A stretch of 64,000 nucleotides of DNA from Siphonodentalium dalli (lineage: Eukaryota; Mollusca; Scaphopoda; Gadilida; Siphonodentaliidae). The translations under genes and the position numbers were made by a program. The notes under the pieces are model-generated. The model made no database searches. It saw only the letters and a program-made list of their open reading frames with translations, and was not told where the DNA came from. The DNA is taken from NCBI GenBank assembly GCA_032622095.1, contig CP136065.1, forward strand, positions 205,510,151 through 205,574,150, written 5' to 3'. Below, one piece after another: positions 1-12,828 of this stretch; position 1 is the first letter of the stretch, and each line of letters starts with the position of its first letter.

Positions 1-150
1 TCAATGGATGTGTAAGCTATTAGTTCAAACAGTGAATGAAGCATTCAATGAATAAACATCTTGAGAGGTTGTATGGTAAATTATACCAGGGTTATAATAT
101 CACCACCTATTGTTAACGGTTTTACTGCATATTGGTGTATAATATATCTA

Positions 151-363
151 CAGTAATGCCCTAAATAATCGACTCCTTAATCACAGCAGAATTATGGGTA
201 ATTTTTCATGATTTAGTCGGAGATATGGCTTGTTGCCATTCATAGGAAAGCGCTCAGTGAGAGCTTTCAGATGAATGGCAACAAGCCATATTTCTGATTA
301 AATCATGAAAAATGACCCATAATTCTGCTGTGATTAAGGAGTCGATTATTTAGGGCGTTACTG
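151..363. mobile_element. Foldback MITE, TA target duplication (Tc1/mariner-like), copy 1
   Basis: An almost complete palindrome of 213 bp with termini CAGTAATGCCC/GGGCGTTACTG, flanked by TA on both sides. The arms are about 100 bp and meet at a GAAAGC-GAGAGCTTTC centre. The same family recurs at 593-698 (centre deleted) and 14749-14961. Confidence 0.85.
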
Positions 364-592
364 TACCTGTAGTTATGACATATACGATTTGAATAAGACT
401 CCTAATGACTCATATAATAGAAGCATTTACCAATTTCAAACAATTATTCAGCCATTTAATCATCATCTTCAAAACAAGGTATTGAGCTTATAGTTCCACT
501 GAATTACGGTGATAGTATACATGTACAACAATTTAAAGTGATTTGAAACACGCTATTGCGGCCCACAGTGAATAAACTTGTCAATGCAGGTA

Positions 593-698
593 TAGTAATG
601 CCCTAAATAATCGACCCCTTAACCACAGCAGAAAAATCCTCAAAAAATTTACCCATAATTCTGCTGTGGTGAAGGGTCGATTATTTAGGGCATTACTG
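593..698. mobile_element. Foldback MITE copy 2, internally deleted
   Basis: The termini TAGTAATGCCC/GGGCATTACTG and the CACAGCAGAA-TTCTGCTGTG arms match the 151-363 element, but the inner arm parts are missing. TA flanks both ends (591-592, 699-700). Confidence 0.8.
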
Positions 699-700
699 TA

Positions 701-1861
701 TTTAAATACATTTTGTTTCGAAATTGCGGGCACACAATGAGATTCTTTCGCCTGAACTAAATATAGTGATTCTCGTTGGCAAAATCATTCTCGTTTGTTT
801 ACTGGTGATTTGATTGGGACCATCGAAGGAATGTTTGTTTACAATTCTGTGTAGTTCAGATGTTGTGTTTTACAAAATGGCACTGCTGATGTTGTCAGTA
901 CATGTAATAGTTTATGAATTCTTCAAGTGGTTGTAGTGGCGGAGTCATAAATTATCAGTTTGACATAGCCATGCGGGCCAGGGGGCTGGGAGGGCTGAAG
1001 CTAATTTTTTTTTAGCAATTTTCTGGCAAATTGAATGGTATTTCAGGGGGGAATTGTGGCAAATTACAGTATTTTTCATATTTCTGCCCGAATTATACAT
1101 ATTTAAGGTTAATTTGAATATTTTGTTATATTTCTGTGTATATACAAGGTATATTCTATTAAAACTGCATTACAACCATGAATATATAATGTAAACGATT
1201 CAGGAAAAAGTCTCAGACCCCCCACCCCCTAAAATTTTGGCACCAGTATGTCAATGCAGCTTGATGTAGTGAAATAAGCACATAATATATGTTTAAATAT
1301 ACAATGTCACAATAGTTCAATACACAATATCACAATTAATAGTTCAATGAACAATATCACAATAGTTCAATCATTGTAAAGGTATTTTATAACATAGGGC
1401 TATGAGCACAGTAACATTATCAATTCCATCAAGGTTTTTGCCTGCTGTCTTCCAAATTACAGAAATTTCTTAATTCAACACTGAGAAATTCAACTAGAAA
1501 TTTCCTCTTTTCTCCTACCATTCTCTGATAAAAGTGATGTTTGAATTGCCATAAGCTGATTAGGAGAGTGCTGTGATCGGTATAAGTGTAACCACCATAG
1601 TACAGAGACGGTCGAAACAAAATAGGATGTTTCAACCAAAGGACACCATTTTCAATTTTAAACACTAGAATGCCATAAGATAACTTTGATATATTATTAC
1701 AATCACAATATGTTAGAATCTCCCTCTTTCCAAGGCTTTCAATTTGAGACTACATGTATTTGTGAACCATATAAAACATTTAAGCATGTTAATTTCTAAT
1801 AACATCCAAACGCATACATTAAGAATAAAAGTTCTTATAAAAGAAGGGTTATTAATGGGGC
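701..1861. other. No gene seen; AT-rich sequence
   Basis: Contains short direct repeats of an 'AATATCACAATAGTTCAAT' phrase at about 1305-1375 and nothing else that I can interpret. It is probably intron or 3' flank of the KIND-domain gene. Confidence 0.5.
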
Positions 1862-1886
1862 GGGGGGGGGGGGGGGGGGGGGGGGG
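1862..1886 (+). repeat. Poly-G tract, 25 bp
   Basis: An uninterrupted run of 25 G. Comparable runs occur at 8429-8452, near 27650, 29470, 32410, 58050, 59917, 61170 and 62100-62170, and as poly-C near 32671, 38860 and 40260. The short open frame over it is an artefact. Confidence 0.95.
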
Positions 1887-1943
1887 TCTAGAAACAACAG
1901 AAAAGTTGGTGAGAAAAGAATACTTAGAAGTGACATTTCTCTT

Positions 1944-2261
1944 TTAACCCTTTACCCAACAGAATATATAAGAGAATGCATTGGCTTAACACATTAAAAA
2001 TTATAAAATTGTTAAAGAATGTAAGAAAAAATGGTAAAAAGTGTTAAAAAATTTTTTTTATGCGAGGCGACCTATGGTCGACTCGCATATATAAGAGAAT
2101 GCATTGGCACAGGGCATAACTGTAACCATCACAATGTGGTCAATGAGCCGGTTCCAATGATATCCATATTTGTATGGTTTTATTGAGACAGACCCAAGAT
2201 AATTTAGGCTGTTGCAGCTTTATTTGGCCGTTTTTGGCCGGTTTGTTGGGTAAAGGGTTAA
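1944..2261. mobile_element. piggyBac-like MITE (TTAACCCTTTACCCAAC family)
   Basis: The termini TTAACCCTTTACCCAAC and GTTGGGTAAAGGGTTAA are perfect inverted repeats beginning with the TTAA target typical of piggyBac elements. Inside is one damaged and one complete arm of the ATGCATTCTCTTATATATGC hairpin core. Better copies are at 5254-5652 and 38254-38627. Confidence 0.8.
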
Positions 2262-2874
2262 TAAGAAAGTAGGGCAACATCAAGTCCCTGGATCATAATG
2301 CAGGAATCCATAAAACTTATCTAGTCATAAGCAAGTCAGCCCAATAACTAAAATTCACTTCAGAGATCATTGCAAATGTCAAAGTATGGTTAGTGCCATT
2401 TATCCATATTAAAGTGATAAAAATATTATAACTAGTACCAATCTACCAGGCAATGACTGGCTACAGTTCCGCTGCACATAATTAAGACCATAATTAGGGC
2501 GAGGCATGATGTAATGTTGCAGTGTTTTTATAGAATCCGGGCTTGTTGTTTCCTATAAACAACTCAGAAGCTACACACCTTCAGAGGTAGGGGTCAGACC
2601 TGTCAGCATATATATGTGAAGGCAAGGGATGTATTAATTAATTGTATGGAGTAGGAATGCTCTGCTTCAATAGAAAGTAGGAAGTACTCCTTATTGTACC
2701 CAGATGTAATTGTACTGACTACTGCGTTCTACCCAGGTTGTACAGAAACAACACCAGTTGCATCATCTTGCCTGGTAAACTTACATACATGTACCAAAGT
2801 ATTGTGTAAGATTAACATAAACTTCTCAGTTTTCATATCATGTTTGAGGGCTGATTTGTCATTCCAATGTTTTT
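2262..2874. other. No gene seen
   Basis: Unique-looking AT-rich sequence between two MITEs; no splice-flanked coding stretch noticed. Confidence 0.5.
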
Positions 2875-3615
2875 TTAACCCTTTTTATATTAAAATGGAT
2901 TCTCCCACTCAGTCACAAAAGTATCTTTGGAATGGTCAAATTTCTTCATCTGGAGTGGTGTTCAGGAAAAATAAGCAGACGACAAATAGAAGTGCAGGAG
3001 TCCTATTTATTCGAGAGAAATGATCTGATAATTAGTTCAACAACAATCGTTTGTTGAACCTTTTATATGAACATTTCCTAAGGGAAAACTACCCAACAAT
3101 TAGATCATGCCATGAATCTCTACCATGGCTAACGCCCCGTATAGATCATATTCCACAAGTACAAAACCTTGGAACTTTTTTAAGTTTTGACAGGGAACCT
3201 TATAAAGTCGAAAAAGTAACATGGGAAATATTTCTTAATTTATATTATCTGTTCCTTGAAAATGTACTTCGCTGTAGGTGAAGGTCCCAACTCGAAATTG
3301 AAAGCTTTTCTGTGCTTTTGTGAGCCGATATCGCAATAAACATTGAATTAATTACCCAGGATAAATTCCATATTGTAAGTAATGCATAGTCACAGAAAAT
3401 GTAAAATTTGCTTTTGGAACCTTCACCTAGAGTGAAGTACATTACTAAGGAACAGATAATAACTAAGAAATATATTCCCTGCATTATTTTTTCAATTTTA
3501 TATGGTTCCCTCTCAAAACTTAAAAAAGTTCCCAGGTTTTATATGGCTGTTAGCCAGAGTAGAGATTCATGGCATGATCTACCCATCAATGAGTGTTTAG
3601 TACAGAAAGCGTTAA
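2875..3615. mobile_element. TTAA-type MITE (TTAACCCTTT...GGATTCTCC family), interrupted
   Basis: Recognised by comparison with 7803-8058: the same GGATTCT, TTCATCTGGAG, AGCAGACGACA, GTTCAACAA and CAATGAGTGTTTAGTACAGAAAG blocks in the same order. It is split by a 480-bp TIR element at 3101-3581. Confidence 0.75.
3101..3581. mobile_element. TIR element with AGATCATGCCATGAATCTC ends, nested
   Basis: Ends are TAGATCATGCCATGAATCTC and its reverse complement at 3560-3581; inner parts are also symmetric (TGTACTTC-CTGTAGGTGAAGG versus CCTTCACCTAGAGTGAAGTAC). Complete relatives are at 30697-31200 and 14357-15011, and a deleted one is at 38718-38790. Confidence 0.8.
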
Positions 3616-5253
3616 GATAGACCAAATGTAGAATAATTTGGGTAACATTTGAAAATAATTTGCATTATCTGAAAACATTATTTAAATCTCGACAAACTTA
3701 CTCAATAGATAATTTTATTCACGACAGGAAAATATTATTTCTCACAATAAATTAACATCCCTTTTTGACAAAGTGATGCATTGGTCAACGATCAAAACCT
3801 GCCCAAGATAACCATGTCATATTTCAGTCAGCGATTCACATTGTCAGTAGCATCTGCCAATATATAACCACCAAGTGAGAGTCATAGGTGTTATTCTCAT
3901 AAATGATTTCTAATTGGACCCCCCTCCCCATATTGCTACATCCCTAGATACATTCCATTGTCTAATGAATGGATTACCACACATGCCATGATGTCCCTGT
4001 TTTGGGTGCCGTATGTGTTGCACATTATATAGTTGACAATATCTAGAGGAGCTCAAAATAGCTATGATGGATACATTCTAGTATGTTAGTGGACCATATC
4101 AAAACATTTTGGGTAATGTTTACTCCAGAGTACGGAAGTTCGTTATTTGGGATTTATTGGCATATACGATGTTGTCAACTTGTCAGTTTTATTGGTGGAG
4201 GAATGACCGCGCAATTTTAGTGGGAAATCACTTCACTGCATGTAGAAACAGCAGATCCCCAGTAAGCAACTAAAAACATGCTCACATACCCAAATCAGGT
4301 TACCCTCGTTTTGATTGGACAACAAATACATGCCTTAGGTGATTCGAACCAGCTTCAACACCGCTGGACAGCTTATGAAAGCCTAATGTGATAATATGCA
4401 CTTTAGCGACTGTGTAATAAGTAGCCCGGTCTGGGGAAATCCAGCACAAAGACTTTTTAATGTCAGAACAAAGATCGCAATGATCTATATGCTATGTTTA
4501 TTGGCAGACATATTTAATGTGTATACTCATGTCTAGTTATGCAATAACCATCTGCATTATAATGGCTATGGGAGATAAGGTTCCATGACTGTTTTTATTG
4601 TGAAGTGTTTTCGCAGTGAGGTGCTGCTCCAGTTCTCTTACTGGTATGCTGCAATTGTAGCTGGTATGATTTATACCATAACAATATGCTTTAGAGCTCA
4701 GAGAAATAGCATGTAAAACATAATATCCCCATATTAATTGGTCGGGAACATACCTCATAATTTACTAGAAAATGGCTAATGAAACTACAGTCACTGACTC
4801 ATTGGAACATAAATTAACCTAGCACTAATATGTGACGGTGTGTCATGGTATTATCCATATTAAGCCTGTACATTTGAATACAGCTGTTATATATGGTGCT
4901 TCTCCCACAACTATTATGGAATCGCTGAACTAAAGTGTTTTCCCATACATGATAGTGTTAACGTTTCAGCCAAATTCACTGAATTGAAACCTGCAGGACA
5001 CTCCAGTGATGTTTACCCAGCTAGATTGACACCAGCTGATGCAAGAAAAATCATAGATCATGTGTTTAATTTTAAAAATAATTCCCCAAGTGTATGCCAG
5101 GGCTATCCAGTTGCCAAATTTTACATGGAAAAACACAGAACTGCAGCAGCTAGTTAATTAAATGTCTGCTCACAAAAATCCATTCCCCCATTAATTCACC
5201 AGTTTAAAATATTTACATATGATGTATAAATCAAATAAACAAGATTTCACCCT
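3616..5253. other. No gene seen
   Basis: About 1.6 kb without recognisable coding exons, TIRs or tandem repeats; several short open frames are spurious. Confidence 0.5.
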
Positions 5254-5652
5254 TTAACCCTTTACCCAACAAACCGGCCAAACCCGGCCAAATAAAGCTT
5301 CAACAGCCTAAAATATCTCCGGTCTGTCTCAATAGAACCATACAAATATGGATATCATTGGAACCGGCTCCTTGACCACATTGTGATAGTTACAGTTATG
5401 CCCTGTGCCAATGCATTCTCTTATATATGCGAGTCGACCATAGGTCGCCTCGCATATATAAGAGAATGCATTGGCCTAAAAAAAATCTTTTTTAAAAACT
5501 TTTTACTATTTTTTCTTACATTCTTTAACAATTTTATAATTTTTAATGTGTTAAACCAATGCATTCTCTTATATATGCGAGGCGACCTATGGTCGACTCG
5601 CATATATAAGAGAATGCATTGGCACAGGGCCCTTCTGTTGGGTAAAGGGTTC
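5254..5652. mobile_element. piggyBac-like MITE with paired hairpins
   Basis: TTAACCCTTTACCCAAC at the left; the right end is GTTGGGTAAAGGGTT, with the final TTAA mutated to TTCA. Inside, two 66-bp hairpins (CCAATGCATTCTCTTATATA ... with a CGACCATAGGTCG centre) lie as inverted copies around an AT-rich spacer, bracketed by CCCTGTGCC and GGCACAGGG. Confidence 0.85.
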
Positions 5653-6297
5653 AAGACATGGACGTGTTCGGGTGCGTGGAACAATGATTTTTCGTAACCT
5701 TGGAAAACAACTCCTTCAAAGTATTCAGGATCATTCAGGGTCATTCCAATTTTTCATGAGATGCATACAGAACTATATTAGGTCTCCTACTAAATAATAC
5801 TATATTAATTTTAAGGTACATGATATCTGGTGTGCAAAATCATAAAATGAGCACATCTATGATATCAAGAGTAGCTGATGAAGCTGTATATCAGTTCTAC
5901 AGAAGGCATACTATCAGTTGTTTGTTTTCTTTGGTTAAAAGGCATTTAAGAAATTTGTATAAAGTCACTGAATACTGGATTATGGAAGACCTGTTATTAC
6001 TCCATATTAAATGAACCTGCAATAATTGCTGGTAGTCTGGTTGATATATAAATAGATAGTCATAAAAACTTGTTATATACTGTAGCCAAAATAAAACACA
6101 AGGTTGTAACAGCACATTATTAAACACCGGCCAGATACAGAATCTCAATATGGTGCCAAGAAAACATCCAGTGGTGCCAATGTTATAACACAAAACTGGT
6201 TTCACCTCCTGGAGAGATTCAAATGATATCATGGCCAAGACTTGAAAATATGTTGTTTCCCCATCATCCCTTAGATGAAACACTGTAATCAACTCAA
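5653..6297. other. No gene seen
   Basis: Open frames on both strands here are short and lack splice or family support. Confidence 0.45.
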
Positions 6298-6518
6298 TTA
6301 ACCCTTCCATTACTGGAGCTTCATGAAATTTTGCAAAAATCCCTGTGCCAATGCATTCTCTTATATTGGGCTAACAGCCTAACAATATTCACCTTGACCT
6401 TGTAAGCCAGTGCATTCTATCATATATGTGAGGCTCCCTATGAGTGACTCACATATATAAGAAAATGCACAGGATCTTTAATGCTGCACCAGCGCAGCTC
6501 CCGCTATGAAAGGGTTAA
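6298..6518. mobile_element. piggyBac-like MITE (TTAACCCTTCCAT-ACTGGAGC family), diverged
   Basis: TTAA termini at both sides, with left TTAACCCTTCCATTACTGGAG and right GCAGCTCCCGCTATGAAAGG. The hairpin core inside is eroded. Relatives are at 12829-13315, 19080-19369 and around 23740-25275. Confidence 0.75.
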
Positions 6519-7092
6519 CTTGAAGTCAAGCCATCTCACTTCACACCCAATTTATACCTCTTGTCTGCTAAAAGGTTTGGAATTACCAGATAACTTCCCA
6601 TCCCATGAAAGTTGAACATTTGCTTATGAACCAGAGAGAGGCGTTGATCACATCCATATTCTATTAATTGTTTATCTACATGGAAGAAGAAACACATTCA
6701 CAAAGTGCCGTAATTAGATACATGTCAATACTTAGTCATAATTCTATTGTTATGACACACTTTATTGTTTCTTGCCACTTGAGTAAGCCTCTACCTGATT
6801 AACCTATTATTATATCAGTGACTTTCATAGAATCATCATAGTTGAAACAGAATCATTTGATTGGAAATATAAATATTGTATTGGTACAATGCCACGTCGT
6901 TTCAAGTTTTACCTGGGTATAGTGGGAATACTATACACTAAATACTCATTGACAAGTAGTTCTCTAGGAAATGTTCAATAATAATTTCAACAAATGACAA
7001 ACTTATTATCTAAACATTTCCCTTCAATGAATAAGAATCCTTCTGAACTTCTATTATCTTTTCACCCATCTGTTGTTTGCTCCATTTTCCTG

Positions 7093-7200
7093 AAAGGTAC
7101 TCAATCCGATCAGACGCTCCTAAATTACTATTTCTTTGGCTTCGGGGGTAAAACATATTTTATTCGAGTCGAGGAACCCACCCATCAAAGCTCAGAGTGA
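7093..7200. mobile_element. Partial TIR element (AAAGGTACTCAAYCCG family)
   Basis: The left half only: GAAAGGTACTCAATCCGATC through the CGAGTCGAGGAACCCACCCA block. A complete copy is at 28801-29287 and another fragment is at about 22780-22885. Confidence 0.7.
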
Positions 7201-7288
7201 TAAAATATCGATGTTTGAAGTTAGCTGTTTCTATTGTTTGTGGACCAGAACTTGTCCAGAACCACGTGCTCAAACTGACAAATTGCAG

Positions 7289-7369
7289 TTGTAAGATGGA
7301 TAACTCTAAAATCAAGTGGTTATTATTGTTAATAGTAACCACTTGATTTTCGAGTTATCCATCTTACAA
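7289..7369. repeat. 81-bp near-perfect hairpin
   Basis: Arms TTGTAAGATGGATAACTC ... GAGTTATCCATCTTACAA with a short TTATTGTTAATA loop. The GAGTTATCCATC phrase also occurs inside the 28801-29287 element, so this is probably its decayed right part. Confidence 0.8.
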
Positions 7370-7802
7370 GAGTACATGTACAAGAATAAAAAATCCCATG
7401 GTTACAAAATACAGAATTACTCATCTTGAGTTTGAGCATGGAATATTACTCAGATGGAAACACATAATTATTAATCATAGCCTTGCCACTAGCCAGGTAT
7501 GTGATCTGTTATCTCACTCCAGGTATCTTTGTATCCAACTGAATTCCAATTATAGGGCAATAAAATCTTCAAAGTCTGGAAGATTAATCCCAAACGACTT
7601 AATTAATCCACAAATTCTATTTTCAGGTAATAAACATCACCTAGACAGATAGTATACTATAGCATAGGTACAGGTATAAGAGCCAACACTTCCTTATCAG
7701 ATGAGTTATAAATAAGATGCTGAGAAAGACAAGATGCCTACCAGGTACCTGTAGTACTCTCATAACCAGCAAATAAATGTACATGTAGATAGGTGACTAA
7801 AA

Positions 7803-8058
7803 TTAACACTTTCTTTACTGAATGGATTCTACCATTTAGTTATAGAAGTATACATTATTGGAATGGTCTATTGTTCATCTGGAGATATGATCAGGAAATA
7901 GAAGCAGACAACAGATAATAGAAAGTGTAGAATGAATCTATTGGGAAATGTTCAGATAATAAGTACAACAAACGATGGTCATTTGTTGAACTTATTATCT
8001 GAACATTTCCTGAGGGATAACTACTCGTCAATGAGTATTTAGTACAGAAAGGGTTTAA
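7803..8058. mobile_element. TTAA-type MITE, most complete copy of the GGATTCT family
   Basis: Ends TTAACACTTTCTTTACTGAA and ACAGAAAGGGTTTAA, with a central symmetric AACAAACGATGGTCATTTGTTG. It serves as the empty-site reference for the nested insertions at 2875-3615 and 39877-40353. Confidence 0.75.
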
Positions 8059-8428
8059 AGATGCACTCAGGTTTCCAGATCGCCATGTTCCATGTAATCA
8101 ACAACATACAAACTATAATTTAAAATAATTTTCTGCATTGTATTGATGAATAAATGTTGAAAATCAAAATAACATCTAAACAGGACATACAAATTTACCA
8201 AAGAATATCATTTTGTTGTTGAAAGTAATTTGTGATAATTTGTGTCAAACCTCCAAAACATTGAAAGATTATCAAATAAAATCATAGAAATTTCAATAAT
8301 AACAAAATGGAAGTGTTTTCATACTAACTCCAAACTTTTTCTTGTAATCAATATCTTTTTTAATGTCTGCATTAATATTTCCCATCAGAAAAAAATAAAA
8401 ATTAAAAAAAATTTGACAACCAACTTTT

Positions 8429-8452
8429 GGGGGGGGGGGGGGGGGGGGGGGG
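8429..8452 (+). repeat. Poly-G tract, 24 bp
   Basis: Uninterrupted G run ending in GGATCC; the two short frames crossing it are artefacts. Confidence 0.95.
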
Positions 8453-8640
8453 ATCCGTAAACCAAGTAATAAAAATAAAACAGCCTAAGTGTGATAGCAG
8501 AATGGGGAGAGGCTTAAAGTGCCATACTTCCATAGGCCAATTACAGTATCTTTGTGAACAGTTAAAACAAGGCAGCCATTCTGAGCCATTTATAAATTTT
8601 CAAAATAGCCCATAGGTTCTACTCACACTATTTTAGTGCC

Positions 8641-8746
8641 AATCTATCGGCCCAGTCACTAATATATCGGCCCAGTCACTAATCTATTGACACAGGCACT
8701 AATCTATTGACCCAGGCACCGATATATCGACACAGGCACTAATCTA
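8641..8746 (+). repeat. 20-bp tandem repeat, about 5 units
   Basis: Exact 20-bp register AATCTATCGGCCCAGTCACT with later units diverging to AATCTATTGACACAGGCACT. Confidence 0.9.
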
Positions 8747-9620
8747 ACAAATTAATTTTTCAGGAGTATAAATATTATTGATGAATGTTTTAAGAGAAAG
8801 GGGGGTTAAAATTAGCATAAAATTGAAATTAACAGTTCAGGTACACATGTATGGTGGGGCAGCTGTTACAACAGTATAAATGTACCTGTATCCGGCTGTT
8901 CGTGCTCTCTATGGGGCGGACAGCTGTTACAGGCAGTATACCTGTATGACAGTACATTATCTGTATGAGGTGTGGAGTATGATCAATACTAAATGGTAAC
9001 AGATGGTTGATGAGTGAAACACCCATGTAGGCTAGTCACAAGGTAAAGCATGAAAAACCAACATGCTAGCACATTGCAGACAAATCGTAGACATACTGCC
9101 TTGCATGCATGATGAAAATTTGTAGAATCAGCATAGTGGGTGGCGGTTTCTAGTGTAAAATCTCTTTAGTAAGTGCTTTGATAGCATCACAATCATCTGC
9201 TGAGTAGGCTAAGTAAATAAGTACAATTTTCCATTTCATCGCATAATGTATTACCGCTCCACCTCAGAGATGACAAATGGTAGTGCCATCATAAAAAGCA
9301 ATAAGAATTTGATTCAGGACACCAGCTGGTACCGGTATGTACATGTAGATGAGAAATGTCTGTGGTTTAAGTATGCCCCTTCAATTTTACAACATCCAAA
9401 ATGTACGGTTTATATGGTTACTATGCCAGAACATAATGGCATCGATCCTAGGAATTGATTCATTTGAGATTCACTAGTTTACACATCAGATATCAACTTT
9501 CAAAAGGGAAAGGTTTACCTGGTATAGATTTTTTAAAGTCACCATAAAAAGAGTGTTCATCCTTCATTACTAAATAATAATATTAATGAACATGGTTAAT
9601 GATTCTGATGCCGTACATTT

Positions 9621-9713
9621 GCAGAATGAGGTCCCCAGAGGGTGAATTTAGTGATGCTACCCCACATAGTGGGCTAGCATTACCAAATTCATTCTCTGGG
9701 AACCTCATTCTGC
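9621..9713. repeat. 93-bp foldback
   Basis: GCAGAATGAGGTCCCCAGAG ... CTCTGGGAACCTCATTCTGC inverted arms. A sister hairpin is at 9960-10052, with the diverged segment 9770-9815 between them. Confidence 0.8.
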
Positions 9714-9959
9714 ATGGCATCATCTGCTATGGGAGACGTAGAGTCAGATTTAAGTTCCCATGCAGATGGTGAATATTGTGATGTGCACCCATTGGGCACC
9801 TCGATTCTGCAATGTGTTGTCTGCCAATTTAGGGATAAACGTGTAGAGAAACTATAAAAAAAAAAGATCTTTCTGAAGCAGTCTAAGCAGACTTTTCTAA
9901 AAAAAAAAAAAAAAAATGAATTTGATAATAAGATATTTTCCAGAGAAGATGAGGCCAAA

Positions 9960-10052
9960 GCAGAATGAGTTCCCAAGAGGGTGAATTTAGTGATACTAGC
10001 CTTCTGTGCGGGATAGCGTCACTAAATTCACCCTCTGGGGACCTCATTCCGC
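9960..10052. repeat. 93-bp foldback, second copy
   Basis: Same family as 9621-9713: GCAGAATGAG/CTCATTCCGC ends with GGGTGAATTTAGTGA and its complement inside. Confidence 0.8.
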
Positions 10053-10099
10053 TTAGACCCGGCACCATATTCTCAGGCCTGCTTGAGTACATTTAATCA

Positions 10100-10950
10100 G
10101 GGACCAGCCTAGAGAGGGTGACTTGGGAGACAGGGACCAGCCTAGAGAGGGTGACTTGTGAGACAGGGACCAGCCTAGAGGGTGACTTGGGAGACAGGGA
10201 CCAGCCTAGAGAGTGACTTGGGAGACAGGGACCAGCCTAGAGGGTGACTTGGGAGACAGGGACCAGCCTAGAGGGTGACCTGGGAGACAGGGACCAGCCT
10301 AGAGGGTGACTTGGGAGACAGGGACCAGCCTAGAGGGTGACTTGGGAGACAGGGACCAGCCTAGAGGGTGACTTGGGAGACAGGGACCAGCCTAGCTGGT
10401 GACTTGTGAGACAGGGACCAGCCTATAGGGTGACTTGGGAGTGGGACCAGCCTAGAGGGTGACTTGTGAGACAGGGACCAGCCTGGAGGGTGACTTGGGA
10501 GACAGGGACCAGCCTAGAGAGGGTGACTTGGGAGACAGGGACCAGCCTAGAGGGTGACTTGGGAGACAGGGACCAGCCTAGAGGGTGACTTGGGAGACAG
10601 GGACCAGCCTAGAGGGTGACTTGGGAGACAGGGACCAGCCTAGAGGGTGACTTGTGAGACAGTGACCAGCCTAGAGGGTGACTTGGGAGACAGGGACCAG
10701 CCTAGAGGGTGACTTGGGAGACAGGGACCAGCCTAGAGGCCTAGTAGAGGGTGACTTGGGAGACAGAGACCAGCCTAGAGGGTGACTTGGGAGACAGTGA
10801 CCAGCCTAGAGGGTGACTTGGAAGACAGGGACCAGCTTAGAGGGTGACTTGGGAGACAGGGACCAGCCTAGAGGGTGACTTGGGAGACAGGGACCAGCCT
10901 AGAGGGCAACTTGGGAGACAGGGACCAGCCTAGAGGGCAACTTGGGTGAT
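10100..10950 (+). repeat. 31-bp minisatellite, about 27 units
   Basis: Unit GGGACCAGCCTAGAGGGTGA + CTTGGGAGACA, highly homogeneous, with occasional GAGAGGGTGA two-base insertions. The flanks contain related words in degenerate form up to about 11030. Confidence 0.95.
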
Positions 10951-11894
10951 ATCTTCTCCCTAAAATGTGCAACTTCTCCCTATTTTTGTCCCAGGGAGAA
11001 GTGACTTCTGAAACCTCTAGGTTGGTCCCAGCCAGGGTTGGCCGATTTAAATCAAGCGATTTAAATTATTGATTTAAATCAAATTTTTTCAAATGATGAT
11101 AAAAAGTCAAGAAATGTAATATCTAACAGGTTTTCTGTAAACTAAAACATAAGTATGATTAAACAATATACAAATTTGATAATAGATATGAAACGGTACA
11201 GTAATTATCAACCATATAGAAACTACATCATGGTACCGTATTTACTGTTCCAGCAATGGCCTGTTCCGCTTTATAGCATTGTTTGTAACTATACACTCAG
11301 ATTCAGCACGCCTCACTATACACTGTTTAATTTTCTTTCCCCCTTTTCTCATTGCCGTACATGTAAATGCTAACTGAGTATAGCTCTACCATATACTCTG
11401 CCATCTAACTACTCTAGCTATCTAGTGCCTATACTTGATATACAGTGTGATTACTGTATGTACTCAAGTCACTGAGAGCAAACGTGATTGATAAAATATT
11501 AAGTTTTCATCTAAAATTGATTAAATTTATTAGTAAAAGTTTAAGCACAGGTCTACCTTTCCAGATATCACAACATTGGAACCCACATGGACCCAAGTGT
11601 AATAGTGTATGCATAAAGCAAATGGTCGCTATATCTGTACTGCCATGATATATGTGTGTTTCATTGGTATACAAAAAATAATACAAAAATCACAGAATTA
11701 TGATTAATCCAGCCTTGGATATAATAAGCAACACCTTTCAGAACATTCATTTATGAGAGAAATTGCACAATTACATATTTTCATAACATTTAGAAAAAAA
11801 ACAAATAAATCAAATTAAATAAAAAAAATCACCCGCGAGGTTGGTCCCAGCAATTAAGGATATGATGAGGGTATATTCAAGTACAAAAAGCTCC
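10951..11894. other. No gene seen
   Basis: Starts with a short GATTTAAATC-rich palindromic cluster (11040-11085), then plain AT-rich sequence. Confidence 0.5.
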
Positions 11895-11897
11895 TTA

Positions 11898-12244
11898 GGC
11901 CAAAAAAAAACCCACTTTGTTTCCGATACCCTGACTGGCTGAGATTTTCTTGCCTGCCTCAATTTTTTTTTTTAATTTTCTCCAGAAAGCTAGTCTATAT
12001 AGTTACCTGTTAGAGTGTCAATTGGAATATTTATCATTTCTCATTCCCAAAAGCAAAAATAAGTGGGTTATTAAGCTCAACATTGGTAGATATCCTATTG
12101 CAGAGTGAACGAACAAGGGACAACATGTTTTTATCCAAGGTTTAAAAAAATATATATTTGCACAAACAAACAAAAAATCCCTGCCTGCCTGTTTGGAAAA
12201 TTTTCCCAATGTAATCGGAAACAGAGAATTTTTTTGTTTTGGCC
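11898..12244. mobile_element. Harbinger-like MITE, TTA target duplication
   Basis: Termini GGCCAAAAAAAAA and TTTTTTTGTTTTGGCC, subterminal TTTCCGAT/ATCGGAAA, flanked by TTA on both sides (11895-11897, 12245-12247). Three-base TWA duplications and GG-starting TIRs are typical of PIF/Harbinger. A sister copy is at 12882-13284. Confidence 0.8.
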
Positions 12245-12828
12245 TTATCATTAATCGTTCTTAGGAATGTGAATTTGTACGATTGTTCAGAATCTCTCTG
12301 TGCAGAGAACCTCTCATTACAAGCAGTATTAGCAGAAGTACATAAGCAGCTTAAGTCACTAATCCTATGGCTAATCTACCCATACAGAGAGTCCTTCATT
12401 ATTAATGCGAGCAGCTTATGATACTCAATGGAGTCAATGACACATGCCTCTTAGGGGAATTCCTAATGCCATTCCATGTTCAGTCTTAAAGACTATTAAT
12501 GAGACCTTCCTTGTGTGGTAAGAGGATAATGGAGAAAGGTTGCCTCAAGAATGAACCATATAAGTCCTGCTAGTAGCTGTTGCAGGGACCACCAGCCTAT
12601 CGGTTTCTTATAGAGAGAAGACAATACTCCCTACTCATTAATATTAGAATTAGACTTTTCATGGAGAATTCATAATGACTACATGTACATTCAGTTAACA
12701 CTTGAATATCGGCTTTCTACGACCTCATATTAAACTTAAGATATGCATTATTAGATAACACAAACAAATTATTTATAATAGCTAACACTCTTCCAAGGAT
12801 GCTGGTACATTGTATAGTTCTTTTCTGT

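Noticed and set aside
5897-6310. 137-aa minus-strand frame
   Set aside because: No start context, family similarity or flanking splice sites; it overlaps the edge of a MITE.
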